NCBI GenBank assembly: GCA_003117195.1
Contig: BDSI01000250.1
Coordinates: 1-64,000, forward strand
Source: Eudorina sp. 2006-703-Eu-15
Lineage: Eukaryota; Chlorophyta; Chlorophyceae; Chlamydomonadales; Volvocaceae
Direction: 5' to 3'
DNA length: 64,000 nt
Shown: positions 1 through 11,710 of the stretch, in pieces
Layout of the letters: every line of letters starts with the position of its first letter
Numbering within the stretch: position 1 is the first letter of the stretch
Position numbers and translations under genes: made by a program
The notes under the pieces: generated by a model
The model's database searches: none
The model's input: only the letters and a program-made list of their open reading frames with translations
What the model was told of the DNA's origin: nothing

Positions 1-200
1 GGTGGGGTGGGGTGGGGTGGGGGGGGTGGGGGGGTGGGGTGGGTGGGTGGGTGGGGTGGGTGGGTGGGGTGGGGTGGGGTAGGGTAGGGTAGGGTGGGGT
101 GGGGTGGGGTGGGGTAGGGTAGGGTGGGGTGGGGTGGGGTGGGGTGGGGTGGGGGTGGGGTAGGGTAGGGTAGGGTAGGGTGGGGTGGGGTGGGGTGGGG
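1..200. repeat. G-rich pentanucleotide tandem repeat
   Basis: About 200 bases made almost only of GGGGT and GGGTA pentamers, with interspersed GGGT. It is not a clean telomere array (Chlamydomonas telomeres are TTTTAGGG) because the unit is a mixed pentamer and a spliced gene follows at once. Most likely an intronic or intergenic minisatellite truncated by the window edge. Potentially G-quadruplex-forming on the plus strand. Confidence 0.85.
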
Positions 201-494
201 GTACATTGGGACCCGGCACCCAGGGCCAGGGCCAGGGCCAGGGCGCTGCAGCTGGCGGTGCCGTCGGCCGCCCTCTGCCCCGTGAGCCTCTGCCCGCTGG
301 CGGTGTCGCTCGGCGGCCAGCCCTCCGCACGGCACCGCACCGCACACACCCCGCCGCGCTGCCGACTCGTCTCTGATCCTGCTTGTCACATGTCACATGC
401 ATCTCACGTCCTTTCGACCTCTCCGAAGTAAGGCCACAGCACTCCTGCCCTCCTCTTCCTCCCGCCCTCCCCCGCCTGCCTCTCGTCCTCACAG

Positions 495-3049
495 GCCACC
501 AGCCCCTTCACGTTCTTCGAGGTGGGTTGTCTCTTGACATGGGTGGGGTGGGTGGGGTGGTGTAGGCGGCCACCGTTTGCCCATCAGCCAGGTCGCACAC
601 CGGCTTCTGCTGCGGGTTGAGGGGCACACGCTCCCCCGCCGATACCACCGACAAACCCGCTCAGCGTCAGCTCTGTGCCCCGTACTCTCCCCGTACTCTT
701 TCCGTACTCTCCCAAGCAGCACATCTATCGATGTCGCCCCCCCATTCGTACCCCGCATCCCATCGCAGCCTACCCTCGGCCCCGTACCCCCCGCCCCCTC
801 CCCGCATTCCCCCCGTCAGATCGGCTTCAACTTCAATTACACCAAGGCCCTGGTTCGCCTGCTCCGAAACCGGGGCGCGCTCGCGGCCCTGAGCCCCTCC
901 GGGAAGGTGGACCTGGCGGTGTGGCTGTGCTCCGACCCCTCTCTGCGGCTGTGGGTGCAGCGGCTGTTCCTGCGGGCGGGGCGGCACAAGCACGTCAAGG
1001 AGGCGCTGGTGTGCCTGGTGGAGAGCTGCACACGGGACGAGTTCGAGCTGGTGGGCGGGGCTGGGGTGGGCACGAGGGCGAGGGTTGGAAATCCTCTGGG
1101 TTGGGAACAAGGGCGGGCGGCCGGGGCGTCGAAATCGGGGGAGACGGGCCCGCGGCGCCCCAGACGTCTCTCTGATACCTCCGCCCCGGCGCTCCGCTCC
1201 CCCCTCCCCTCCCTAGGGGATATATTCCCAATCCCCTCAGTCTGTGCTCACCCCTGGAGCGCATGCTGGGGAGCTGGCCCCCACCCCGGCGGCCCCTCCC
1301 CGACCGACCGGGTTCGTTCGGGGGCTTGCGGCTAGGGTTTCACACCCCACCCACCCAGGTTCCATACGACACTCCTCCATTCCTCCTCAACATCCCCGCA
1401 CCTACCCACTCTCCCGTCCACCCACCCGGGCCGGGCCGTTCCGGAACCCTCTTGCTCGCCCCGACCGCCCCAGATCTGCGCCGCCCTGGGCGGCTTCAAG
1501 GTCCTCCGCCGGGCCCTCCAGGGCGTCACCCGCGTGTTCGGGTGGATCTACCTGGCCAGGGTGAGGGCCGCCCAGGCGCACTGGGCGGCGGGCCACCCCC
1601 TCACCTCCCTCATCGCCGACGGGGCCTGCACGTACGGCTTCATGCGCTACGCGCGACGGCTGTACGGCGGCGGCGTGGCGCCCGGGCAGGGTCTGGAGGA
1701 GGCGCTTGGGGAGGTACCCTTCGCGACCAGCGACGTCCATAGTTTCGGCGACGGCAGCGGCGGCGGCGGCGGCTGTACGGCGCCCGCCGCGGCGCCGGTG
1801 ATGTGGTACCGCTGGTGCTGCTGTCTGCTCCTCCCGTCGCGGAGGCGGCCGTACTCCCATCGGCAGGAGGAGCAGCAGCAGCAGCAGCAGGGCCAGGGGC
1901 AGGGGCAGGGGCGGGGTCAGGCGCCCCACGATCTGGATGAGAAGCAGCAGGGGGAGGGTCAGGGTCATCCGGCTGCGGAGGAGCCGGGGCGGGCGGCGGG
2001 GCGGCTGCCCAGCGTGTGGCTGGGGCCGGATGGGGTGATGGTGACCATCGACCCGCGGCACACGCGCAACAAGGCCGGGATGCTGCAGCTGATGTGAGTG
2101 GGGGGGGGCCGCAGCCGGGCAGGGCGTCGTTAGGTGCGGATGGGGGCCCTGAGGGGGGGCCCCGGGAGAGGGGCATTGGGTTGCTGGGGCTCTTGAACGG
2201 TGGCGCGGCCGGGGCTGGCAACTCGGGGCCCTAGGGGTAAAGTGAGGTTGTAAGGAAAGGCGGGCGTTGCTGGGACGGAGGATACCGTATGCAACGGCCG
2301 GGGCGGGTGGGTGATCCCCACCGGAGGGCATCGACCGGAACCCCGCATGTCCCTCCCTCCCCACCTCACATCCTCTCCGGGCCCGCTCCGGAACCCCCCA
2401 CCCCCCACCCCAGGCGCCTCGTCCGCAAGACGCTGTGCTGCGGTGCCACCTGGTTCTGGCAGTACCTGCTGTGCTCGGTGACGTGCTGCTGCTCCTGCCT
2501 GTGCGTCTTCCCCATCCTGTGTGGACCCTACTGCCGGACCCGACTGGTGCCGCTGTGCCTGGCAGCCTCCTGGGGTGAGGCCGGGGCGCCGCCGGAGACG
2601 GGGCGCTGGGCCGCCAGGCAGCCTGCCTGCCGGCGTATCTTGCGCCCTGGGTGCCGGGAACTAATGTGCAGGGGCGTTGCCGTGACCTGCATCGTACTGT
2701 ACCGCATCAGACACACATTTCCCAGCAGGGGTTACTGGACAGGGCGTGGCGTGTGTCGTGCGCGGCCCCTCCAGGGCTCCGCTCTCCGCTTGGAATGCCG
2801 TCTGAAGGGCCCCGGGCGCCTTCCCGTTTGCCCCCTGACCCCCCTGCCGCAGTGGCGCTCTGGTGGACCATCCTCATCCTGGGCGCCATCGTGACGGCGA
2901 ACTTGTACAATCAGCTGGCTGCGGCGCAGGAGTTCGAGCCCCCCGGTTGGGTTGAACCTCCCTCGATGCCACCCAACTCGACGTTTTCCATGCCGTTGTT
3001 TCCCCCTTCATTGCCTTTTCTTGCGCCGCGGCCAGCCGGCGACGTTTGA
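495..3049 (+). CDS. unrecognised protein with two C-terminal membrane segments (3' part of gene)
   Basis: Exons at 495-521, 820-1050, 1474-2093, 2414-2574 and 2853-3049 give one frame of about 411 residues ending in TGA. Every junction is GT-AG and phases agree (the ATG split across 2093/2414 is restored exactly). The first two exons encode a helical, Arg/Leu-rich segment starting ATSPFTFFE-IGFNFNYTK. The third has a Gly run, a Cys cluster and a Gln/Gly repeat (1868-1918). The fourth holds a very Cys-rich hydrophobic stretch (WQYLLCSVTCCCSCLC) and the fifth a second hydrophobic helix (LWWTILILGAIVTANLY) followed by a Pro-rich tail. The 5' end is probably outside the window or before 495. I do not recognise the family; a membrane protein is an inference from the two hydrophobic helices. 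Confidence 0.6.
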
Positions 3050-3858
3050 TGGGGCGGGTGACCGGCAACGCAATATAGTGAAGTACATATATATGCCTTT
3101 GAATCTTGGCAGTGATTTGCTGTGTCCGCTTTTATATTCTTGACTCGGTGGTCAATCACAACATGCATTCAGCGTTATTCAGTGATTGTTATTTTCAAGA
3201 GCGGTCCGAGGTTTTGGACATGAGCTATTGGCTAGACATGCATACGTCCCGATGAGCGAGCGAACATCTTCTTACGGTGCTGACGAGTTATTTCATGGGC
3301 TATTCGCAATTTGTGGTCGTTCAAGGTGCATTGGCCATTGGGCAAATGCCCCGAAACCATATGAAGAAGTTATTTTCGCGGTTTTTCATTTTCCTTGCTT
3401 TAGCCTGGTTTGTTCAAGACGTCACATTTATTTCAATTACAGGCTAGGACATCTGTGATCGTGCCCGGCGACTGTCCCCCAACGCACTTGGTGGTCGTGA
3501 GCATATTGCAGAAATGCAAAGTCGTGTGGGAAATGTGCTGCAAACACGGCAAGCCGGTAAGGCTGCCTGCGTCATCAGGAAAAATGCGGCGGTAGTAGAC
3601 AATCAAGTGCTGCTATCTTAAACTTACCGCATCACCTGTATGTAGGCAGCCATATTCGGCCTCATCCGGTATGGAAGCTGCCGTGCAAGCCATGTAAGAG
3701 CGCCACTGTGATCTCCGCAACTGTGACTCCGGAGGACAAATGGCTGGCACGGACAGTGACAGACGTCGCGACTCCACCTGGGTGAGTCGGAACTCAATAG
3801 CCCCTGCATAATTGAGCAGATCAGGAGAAGCTGATCGTGGCCTGGAGTGCTTTTGCAG
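3050..3858. other. intergenic region and probable SufD first exon/intron
   Basis: More AT-rich than its surroundings from about 3060 to 3650 and without a convincing reading frame. The SufD transit-peptide exon must lie in or near here, because the first supported exon (3859) begins in the middle of a codon. I could not place that exon. From about 3785 the sequence is also present, inverted, near 25090. Confidence 0.5.
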
Positions 3859-5503
3859 TCTGGTTGCGCTGCGCGAGGCGTCGAACGGCGCCCTCGCAAC
3901 GCTGCGCATGCCAACCACCCGGAACGAGGACTACCGATTCACGGATATTACTTCTCTACTGAAGACCTCAGTGCAGGTAAGGGGGGCCCTGTAGAGCCAG
4001 ACTTTGGCTGTCATGACACACCGCGTGCTGTGCAAGTTGGGTGCGGATGGATGATACTCCCTCGCTGACCAAGTCCGCTGCTGACCAAGGGCTCTATTGC
4101 CTGGTCAGCACATCCGAACAACCCTTCGCTGCCCTCTCTCCTCTCCCCCCTGGTCAGAAACCTTCATGGCCGCCATGGTCGTGAAGCCGCATTCCCCCCA
4201 CTCTACACACCCATCCTCTCAACGCCCGGCCGCCCCCCCTCCCCCTTGCACGCACTCGCACACGCACACGCGCCCACCAGTCGGCCCTCCCGGGGGCCCC
4301 GGTGCCTTCGGAGCTGCTCCAGCGTACCGACCTGCCGGACGCCGCCGTGGTGGCTGTGGTGGTGGACGGAGTGCTGCGGCCTGAGCTCAGCCGGGGGTTG
4401 GGCGCCCCGGCTAAGGGGGTGTACGTGGGCCCGCTGGAGGGCGCCCCGGCGGCGGTGGCGGAGAAGCTGGTGAGGGGACGGGCTGGGCGCGGTAAGGGGG
4501 GCCGTGCGGAGAGTGGTCTGAGTCGAGAGGGGGGATCAAACGGTGCGCCCACGGTGGTGGGGGTGTGGGGGTGTGTGGGGACAGCGGCCGGGTGCGGGGG
4601 AGAAAGGGTGCGGTGTAGGAACCGCTGGGGCTGTGGTACCTCAGCCACAGAGCGGAGGAGAGTCGGCGGCGGAGAGCCAGGGCTCGAGTTGCCTCCCCGC
4701 GGCCCACTCTCCTCTGCGCTGTGAACTGGAACTGGTGGGGAGGGCCCGGCGGGGGGAGGTGACGACGTTCGCTTCGGAGTCGTCCGTGAGACCAGGGGCG
4801 GCTGCTGCTGGGGGCTCAGGCACGATACCCTGTGGGGACCGCCACGCCACAGAGGACAGCAGGCAGCGGCCGTGCGGCCCTGACTGGCGCACTGGCTGCG
4901 CCGGTGCGGCGGCAGCAGAGGTGAAGGGTTCCGCGAGCTGATCAGGGTCGGTGACGGTCGTGACGAGGACATACTGTTAGTGCAACCGCCCCCTGGCTGC
5001 GCGGACTCCCAGCCGGCCGGTCACATCCCTGGCCTGTGTGCCTGCACCATTCCATGACTCCATTCCCTAGAGGGGGCCCCGCCCAGAACTGCGCAGCACA
5101 TCGCAGCGGTTGCGGCCGCCGCCACTGGCTTCCAGTTTCCGCCTCTGGGGTTTGGCTGGCACGCATCGCCGCGGGGTCAACTCCATAGGGCGCTTTGGCC
5201 GTCCAGCTGTTTGGCTGTCGAGCCCTTGCTCGGGTGCTCGGGGACCTAGGGACCCGAAACGACCCAGCGCCCAGGCATTGGAGACAAGCAACCATCTGGG
5301 GATCTGACCCCTCCGCCGTCCGCCCTCCCGCTCGCGGCACCCCCCCTAACCCCCCCTCATCTGGTGCCCCAGGGCTCTCTGTCCAACGCCCGCGGCGGCC
5401 CCTTCGCGGTCCTCAACGGCGCCCTGACCCCCGGGGTGCTGGTGGTGGCGCTGGCCCCGGGGGCGGGTCTGCTCGGCCCGGTGTTCGTGTTACACCTGGC
5501 GTC

Positions 5504-5552
<49 letters not shown>

Positions 5553-8500
5553 TGTGTGTGGGTGTGTGTGTGTGGGTGTGGGTGTGGGTCTGTGGATGTG
5601 GGTGTGGGTGTGGGAGTGGGTGTGTGTGTGGGTGTGTGTGTGTGGGTGTGGGTGTGGGTCTGTGGATGTGGGTGTGGGTGTGGGAGTGGGTGTGTGTGTG
5701 GGTGTGGGTGTGTGTGTGGGTGTGGGTGTGGGTGTGTGTGTGGGTGTGGGTGTGGGTCTGTGGATGTGGGTGTGGGTGTGGGAGTGGGTGTGTGTGTGGG
5801 TGTGGGTGTGTGGGTGTGGGTGTGGGTCTGTGGATGTGGGTGTGGGTGTGGGAGTGGGTGTGTGTGTGGGTGTGGGTGTGTGTGTGGGTGTGGGTGTGGG
5901 TGTGTGTGTGGGTGTGGGTGTGTGTGTGGGTGTGGGTGTGGGTGTGGGTGTGTGTGTGGGTGTGTGGGTGGGTGTGTGTGTGGGTGTGTGTGTGGGTGTG
6001 GGTGTGTGTGTGGGTGTGGGTGTGGGTGTGTGTGTGGGTGTGGGTGTGTGTGTGGGTGTGGGTGTGGGAGTGGGAGTGGGTGTGGGTGTGGGTGTGGGAG
6101 TGGGTGTGGGTGTGGGTGTGGGTGTGGGTGTGTGTGTGTGTGGGTGTGGGTGTGTGTGTGGGTGTGGGTGTGGGTGTGTGTGTGGGTGTGGGTGTGGGTG
6201 TGGGTGTGTGTGTGGGTGTGGGTGTGGGTCTGTGGATGTGGGTTTTCCCAAGTGGCGATGTGGAGGGGCACCCGGAACGGCTGTGCCGAGACACGACGAA
6301 GTCATGAGAAGCGGGGTGGGTTCACGGGGCCGCGGCGTGGGTCGATAAGGGACACGACGTAATACAGGCCAATGGAGCCTGCAGGGCCCCCTCTAGCAGC
6401 ACCGGACCGCGCGGGACTACTCGGGTGCTGTCAGGTCTCGACTGGGAGACTTCGCCGGTCGGCATCCGCGCAAGAACAGCGGGCGGGGACAGGGAAGGCG
6501 GATGGATGGACCGGATGGGTGTTCCGGCGGTGCACAGGTTTGCTGCAGTCTCCGTCGTGGTTGCGCGTATGTAGGTGCATGCGGGTCCAGGATAACAGGG
6601 GTCCTGACACTGACTGACTGACTGACTGACTGACTGACTGACTGACTGACTGACTGACTGACTGACTGGCTGTCAGACATATGCGTCATCATGTCAGGGT
6701 CCTGAACATTCGCTAGAGAAACACCTCCGTCATTTCATGTCAACGCCGCATCGGATGTGTCGCGCGCCGGGCCTTGTGTTGCGTTGTGTCGTGTGTTGGC
6801 GTCGCAGCTGCCCCGGCCGCCGCCGCCGCCGACGGCGCCGCGGCCGCCAACGCCCCCCGGCTGCTGGTGCACGCGGGTGCGGGGTCGTCGGTGGAGGTGG
6901 TGGAGGAGTACATCGCGGTGGCGGAAGGGGAGGGGGCCCAGCAGCAGCAGCAGCCGGACGGCCGGTACCTGACGGTCAGTGTGGCGGAGGTGTTCCTGGA
7001 ACCGGAGGCGGAGGTCAAGCACTCGTACGTGCAGGTGGGTGGCTGGGGGGAGGCAGCTTGAGGTGTGGGCCTGTGCAGCTGAGGGCGGGCGGGTGGTGGC
7101 GAGGGTAGGGGTTTCGGGTGGGAGGGGCCGTCCTCGGGGAGGGTGATCCTCAGGAGCGGACCCGGTGGGACGGCAGCGCTGTCCAGGTGGGAGGGCAGGT
7201 GCTGGGGCTGCTTGAAGTGAAGAGGGGTAGGAGTGAAAGAAAGCCGGGGCCCGCAGGAAGTGGGGCTCGTTGAGCATGCCGCCATCGAAGAGCATGAACG
7301 TTCACACAGCTGTGGAGGTATGTGGCTGGGGAAGCCAGTCCATAATCTGCCATGAGGTTGGACCCAGTGTACCTCTTTGCACAATGCAATCCAGACCCCG
7401 CACCCATCCCCGCACTTGCCGGCCCCCACCCCTCAACCCGCCAATTTCCTACACCCCCCCTCAACCCACCCGCACACCGCAGCGTGAGGCCGCTGGATCC
7501 TTCCACTTCAAGGGCACCCTGGTTCACCAGGCGGAGCGATCTCGGTACAATGTGACGGAGGCCAGTGTGGGGGCCGGCATCGCCCGACATGACCTGGTCA
7601 TCCAGCAGGTGGGGGGAAGGGGCGGTGTGCCATGGTTGGGCTAGGTTGGGGTTCATGCTGGGAGTGAGTAAAGGGTAGGGTGGTCGAAGTTGGGGTGGTG
7701 TGTGTGTATGTGTGTGTGGAGAGATGGCGGTGACTGGTGAGGTCCGGTGGGGGCTGCAGGGCCGCTGGGGCAGGGTCGTAGCCCTGGCCGGGTGCTGTAC
7801 GACATATGTAAGTCAGCCCGTGGAATCCAAGGAGCCCCATCAGCTCGCGGAGCCAACCGGTCGGGGGCACTTCCGAACTGAAGATCGGCATCCCGGGAAC
7901 CGGTACCCTTTTCCATGTCCAATTGTCCATGCGACTTGCCCATCGCGACTTGCTCGTCACTCGTGTCGTGGCGTCAGTGCTGCACGCCAGCGACTGAATC
8001 GGGTCCCCTTGTGGGCCACCCATTGTCTAACCCTCCTTCCCGGCTTGGCCCCTGCTTGTCCCGGGTTCTTCCCGCTCCCTTTCCTACCGCTCCCGCTGCC
8101 CCGCCCCTCTCCCAGGGTGGCCCCGAGACCCACACCGAGATGGGTCACTTCCTGCTGTGTGGCCCCCACCAGCTCCACGACCTCCACTCCCGGCTGCAAC
8201 TGGACCACCCCAACGGCACCGCCAGCCAGCTGCACAAGTGCATCGTCAGCCACGCCAGTGGGAAAGGCGTCTTCGACGGCAACGTCAAGGTGAGGTCCGC
8301 TGACCGGGGCCACCCCCGCCCCCAATGTCTACCAAACTCCTATGCCCCCACTCACAGTTATCTTTTACACACCGGCCGGCAGACTTGACATCAGCATAAC
8401 CAAACTCCGATCGATAGCCTGCCGACATGTGCCGAACTACGCAGCTCGTCATTCGCCGTCAGCCTTACTATGTGTCCTTCGAAGTGCTGTATAGGTTGGG

Positions 8501-9625
8501 GCAGGGGCGGTTTGGTGGCATACTTGCATTTTCCTTCCGAGCGTGGCTATGCCCCTGGCAAGTCACGCTCTCCTGCTCTGCCTGAGTAGCATAACGAACA
8601 CACAGACGGACACCGGACGGCTCCTGGGCAGGGTCCGCCGAACAGCGAGACACAGCGAGACACAGCGCGTCCCCCCCCGCCGGTGTGTGGCCCGTGGGTT
8701 CACAACGTGGGCTAGGTCAGAGCGCCAGTGCGACGGAGGCGCGCACCGCGACGGGCGCGGCATCCGGAGTAGCCGAAATGAAACCTGGCAGATGGTGGTC
8801 TGGAACAGGACTTCCTGACCCCCACCCTGGCCCCCGCCCCCTGGCCCCGCCCCGCCCCGCCGCAGGTGAACCGCGCCGCCCAGAAGACTGACGCGGGGCA
8901 GCTGAGCCGCAACCTGCTGCTGGTGCCGCTGGCCACCGTCAACGTGAAGCCCAACCTGCAGATCATCGCCGACGACGTCAAGTGCACGCACGGCTGCGCG
9001 GTGTCGGACCTGCGGGACGAGGAGCTCTTCTACTTCAGGTAGGTCCTGTGAGGGAGGGTGCGGGTGGTGATGAGTGTGGTGGGTGGTGAGCGGTAGCCCG
9101 GTTGCCGGGAGACGGGGGGACGAAGCGCCGGACGATGGTGAGGATGGCGTCATGACTTGCTCCCGAGACACCTGAGGGACCTGCTGCTGGTCGAGCCCGC
9201 GGGATGTTTGCGACGGTACCACCGGTGGAGAGACATAGTGGATGAATGGATGAAGACTACCGCTGGCCCCGTGAGGGGATCATCGACACCTACCCGGAGA
9301 AACCCCTGCGGCGCCGTCGCAGATGTCGTTTGTCTCCGGTTGTGTCGATTAGAAGTCTGGACATCATTTGACAAATCGTTCGAGCGCCCAGCCACCACCC
9401 ATCAACCCTCGACCCTGACCCCGGACGTCTCTTTTCTTCCCCGCGACTGCGACTGCGACCCGCAGGGCTCGCGGCATCAGCGCCGAGGCCGCCCGCCAGG
9501 CGTTGGTGTTCTCGTTCGGGTCGGAGGTGGTGCAGCGCATGGGCCGGCCCGCCCTGGCACGCCGTGTTCAGGAGGACGTGTCCCGCACTCTGCGCAGCGT
9601 GGAGCAGTTCGCCGGAGCGGTCTGA
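3859..9625 (+). CDS. SUFD: SufD, Fe-S cluster assembly scaffold subunit (plastid SUF system)
   Basis: Exons 3859-3976, 4281-4469, 5373-5505, 6808-7034, 7483-7608, 8116-8289, 8866-9038 and 9466-9625 (TGA) join without a phase conflict into about 432 residues; a first exon with the transit peptide is missing. SufD pairs with SufB and the ATPase SufC in the SufBC2D scaffold that builds Fe-S clusters, in plants and algae in the chloroplast stroma. Family signatures run in order: [13 protein letters not shown] near the N-terminus, the beta-helix core with [27 protein letters not shown], then [31 protein letters not shown] and a C-terminal FSFGSEVV. The Cys and His in [14 protein letters not shown] are retained. 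Gln and Ala runs (6816-6960) sit in a loop. Intron 3 holds a 740-bp TG array. Exons 1-2 are duplicated in inverted orientation near 24.2-25.1 kb. Identification is strong; plastid location follows from family knowledge. Confidence 0.93.
5506..6246. repeat. (TG)n / (GGGTGT)n minisatellite inside a SufD intron
   Basis: Starts exactly at the splice donor (GTCAG|GTGTGTG) and continues for about 740 bases as TG dinucleotides and GGGTGT hexamers, with higher-order units marked by GGGTCTGTGGATGTGGG at 5587, 5656, 5755, 5826 and 6226. All six frames are open because the repeat lacks stop codons; these frames are not genes. Confidence 0.95.
6605..6669. repeat. (GACT)n microsatellite
   Basis: About sixteen GACT tetramers in the same SufD intron as the TG array. 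One frame reads as a Ser-Gln-Ser-Val repeat on the minus strand, which is an artefact of the microsatellite. Confidence 0.95.
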
Positions 9626-10549
9626 AGGCGATCGAGTGGAGGTGACCGGGGAGCGGATCAAGTGCGGTTGGAGGAGATAGATCCGGAGTCGCAGAGCGAG
9701 AGTCGAGGGGCGGTGTCAGCAGGGAAACCCGGCGGCAGACGGTGTGCCCCGCCCTGCCTCGACATGGACCTGTGCCCGGCCGGGTCGGAAGTGCTGGACT
9801 TTGCATGTTGGGGAGGGGGCGCGTTCCCTGGGGTGCTGCATTGTAGGTGTGACTGCTTGGGGGCCTGCAGGTCGTGTCGGCGGCAGTGTGCAGCATACTG
9901 CCGTGTACTGGAGGCAAGGGCTCGCGTGCTGCCGCGTACTCGGGCATGATCGCATGGTGCCATGCATGGTGCGATCTGGGTGTGCGGGGTCACTGCTGCC
10001 GGGTGAGGTGGCAAGCGAGGCAGACCGCTGCCAGCCTGTGGTCGGTCGGTACCCGAGGGCGGTCTCGGTCTCGGGCGTGCGCAGCGGCTAGAGTGGCGAT
10101 GTGCCATGGATAATGGTGGTGGGAGACATGGGGTTGACAATGACGGCGTGTGCAATGAGCGATGCTAAATGTTTTCTTCTCAAACGCAATTACCAAGACC
10201 TGCAGTGGTTGGCTCAGCAGCTCGCCAACAAGTGGGATGTCAGCCAGGTGTCAGCTTTCTTTTCCGGAGCTTTTTCCGAAGCTGGAAGGGGATCACTCCC
10301 TGCACAAATAACCCTGCTGTGCAATTGCAGCAGTTGGGTGCGTATGGAAGTTGTAGGCGGAATAAGAAACACGCTACGATGCACACCGCATCATGTCAAG
10401 TGTCAAGGGGGGGGAGTAAACAGTTGGGTGCCTGACGGGAGAGTTCAACCAGCATCAGGCACGCTTTACCAGACACAGATGTCATACTTTAGAGCCGATA
10501 GCAAGTTCGCATGCTGCGTGCAAGGGTTACAGCTTCCCCGCCCGACCGG
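9626..10549. other. SufD downstream region
   Basis: Probable 3' untranslated and intergenic sequence. No exon or repeat family was recognised. A short open stretch at about 10187-10245 (YQDLQWLAQQLANKWDVSQV) ends at a possible splice donor but has no identifiable partner exon. Confidence 0.4.
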
Positions 10550-11067
10550 TCAAGGCATACAAGCAACGCGAATGCAAACGAAGTAACAAACACAACGACG
10601 GTCGAGCAGGGGTGGAACCCACCCGCAATGAATCATAGCAACCCACGGGCCGGGGGACCCGGGCGGTGAGTCAACGTCCGGAGGCCGTGAGAGCACTACA
10701 TGACCCGACGCCCCGCACAGAAAAGGCACGGAATTCCAGTTGCGCGGGGGTAGACCGAGCGCCGCAAAAGATGCGAGACAGGCCCAAAAGTCCACAGGGA
10801 CCGCCACGGAGATCGAAATATGGCGCGCACGCGAAAGCGCAGTGACAGTGTCCCACATATGGTACAAGCGTTGACCCCGCTCGATGGCCGCCAGGGCCGC
10901 CAAAGCCACCACATCCCAGACAACATGTCGGATAACCGGCGGGGCGACCACAAGCGACAGGTGTTGGCGGGCAAACACAGCGTCCAGGGCGCCCACAGCA
11001 GCCCCCATCTCTTCTCGCAACGACAGCGCAATAAAACAATCCCAGAACAAGTGGCACCCATTCTCAG
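10550..11067 (-). mobile_element. 3' remnant of a LINE (non-LTR retrotransposon) ORF2
   Basis: Minus-strand reading frame of about 170 residues ending at 10550. It starts with a zinc-binding-like motif AENGCHLFWDCFIA, as at the C-terminal end of many LINE reverse transcriptase proteins (zf-RVT), followed by VVWDVVALAALAAIERG and DFWACLASFAALGLPP. A second, diverged version of these blocks lies at 29.6-30.35 kb, which supports a repeated element. The upstream part is cut off at 11067, where the TIR element begins. No reverse transcriptase motif remains, so it is inactive. Confidence 0.55.
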
Positions 11068-11337
11068 CTATGGCTCCCTCCCCAAGCCGTGGGGACCTCT
11101 CCCCTTGGGGAGGGACAAGTGTACCGAGGCTGCCTCCCCGTGGGGAGCCTGAAAATCTCCCCAAACGATTTTACCTGGGGAGCATTTCGCCGTGGCTGGA
11201 GCGCCCGCGCCCGACACGCCCCACAAGGTCGGGGAGGCCCAGGAATGGATCGCGCCACCTAGCGCCGTCGATTTCCCGCAACCCCGACGACCTTCCCGAC
11301 CGCCCAGCAATCACCTGTGTGTACGGCAGGTGAACTC
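11068..11337 (+). repeat. left terminal inverted repeat of the 6.2-kb element
   Basis: Matches in reverse complement 16180-16363 plus 17135-17231 with few mismatches. It contains local palindromes such as CTCCCCAAGCCGTGGGGA and ends inward at CACCTGTGTGTACGGCAGGT. Confidence 0.85.
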
Positions 11338-11710
11338 ACAGCACTGCAGCAACAATGATTTGTATAATCTTCCCATTTCGGTGCAATTATGAAGCGGCCC
11401 TGTTAGGATGGTGCGTTATGCAAAAAGAATTTTGGACATCACGCGCTCATGAACGTTAAGGACCCCATAAATCAGGCGATTGCCAACGCAAATAAGAATA
11501 AAAGGCGATGACTTCGAGCAAAGCAACAACAGAATGCCCAGCCCCCGATCCTTCAGACCAACGAACCTGTGACAACTGCCAATGCGCAATAATATTGATA
11601 ATGATGGGGCATATGAAGTCGAACTACTATGCTGACGGCGCGGAAGGAATGGAGGATGCTGACGGATTCAGCGCAGCCGAGGCGGAACAGAGTGCACGTT
11701 ATGACATGCT

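Noticed and set aside
1..200. Telomere at the start of the window
   Set aside because: The unit is a mixed GGGGT/GGGTA pentamer, not TTTTAGGG or TTTAGGG, and gene exons follow directly.
5195..6362. Very long open frames (Val-Cys-Val-Trp, His-Thr-Pro repeats) on both strands
   Set aside because: They are translations of the TG-rich array, which has no stop codons in any frame.
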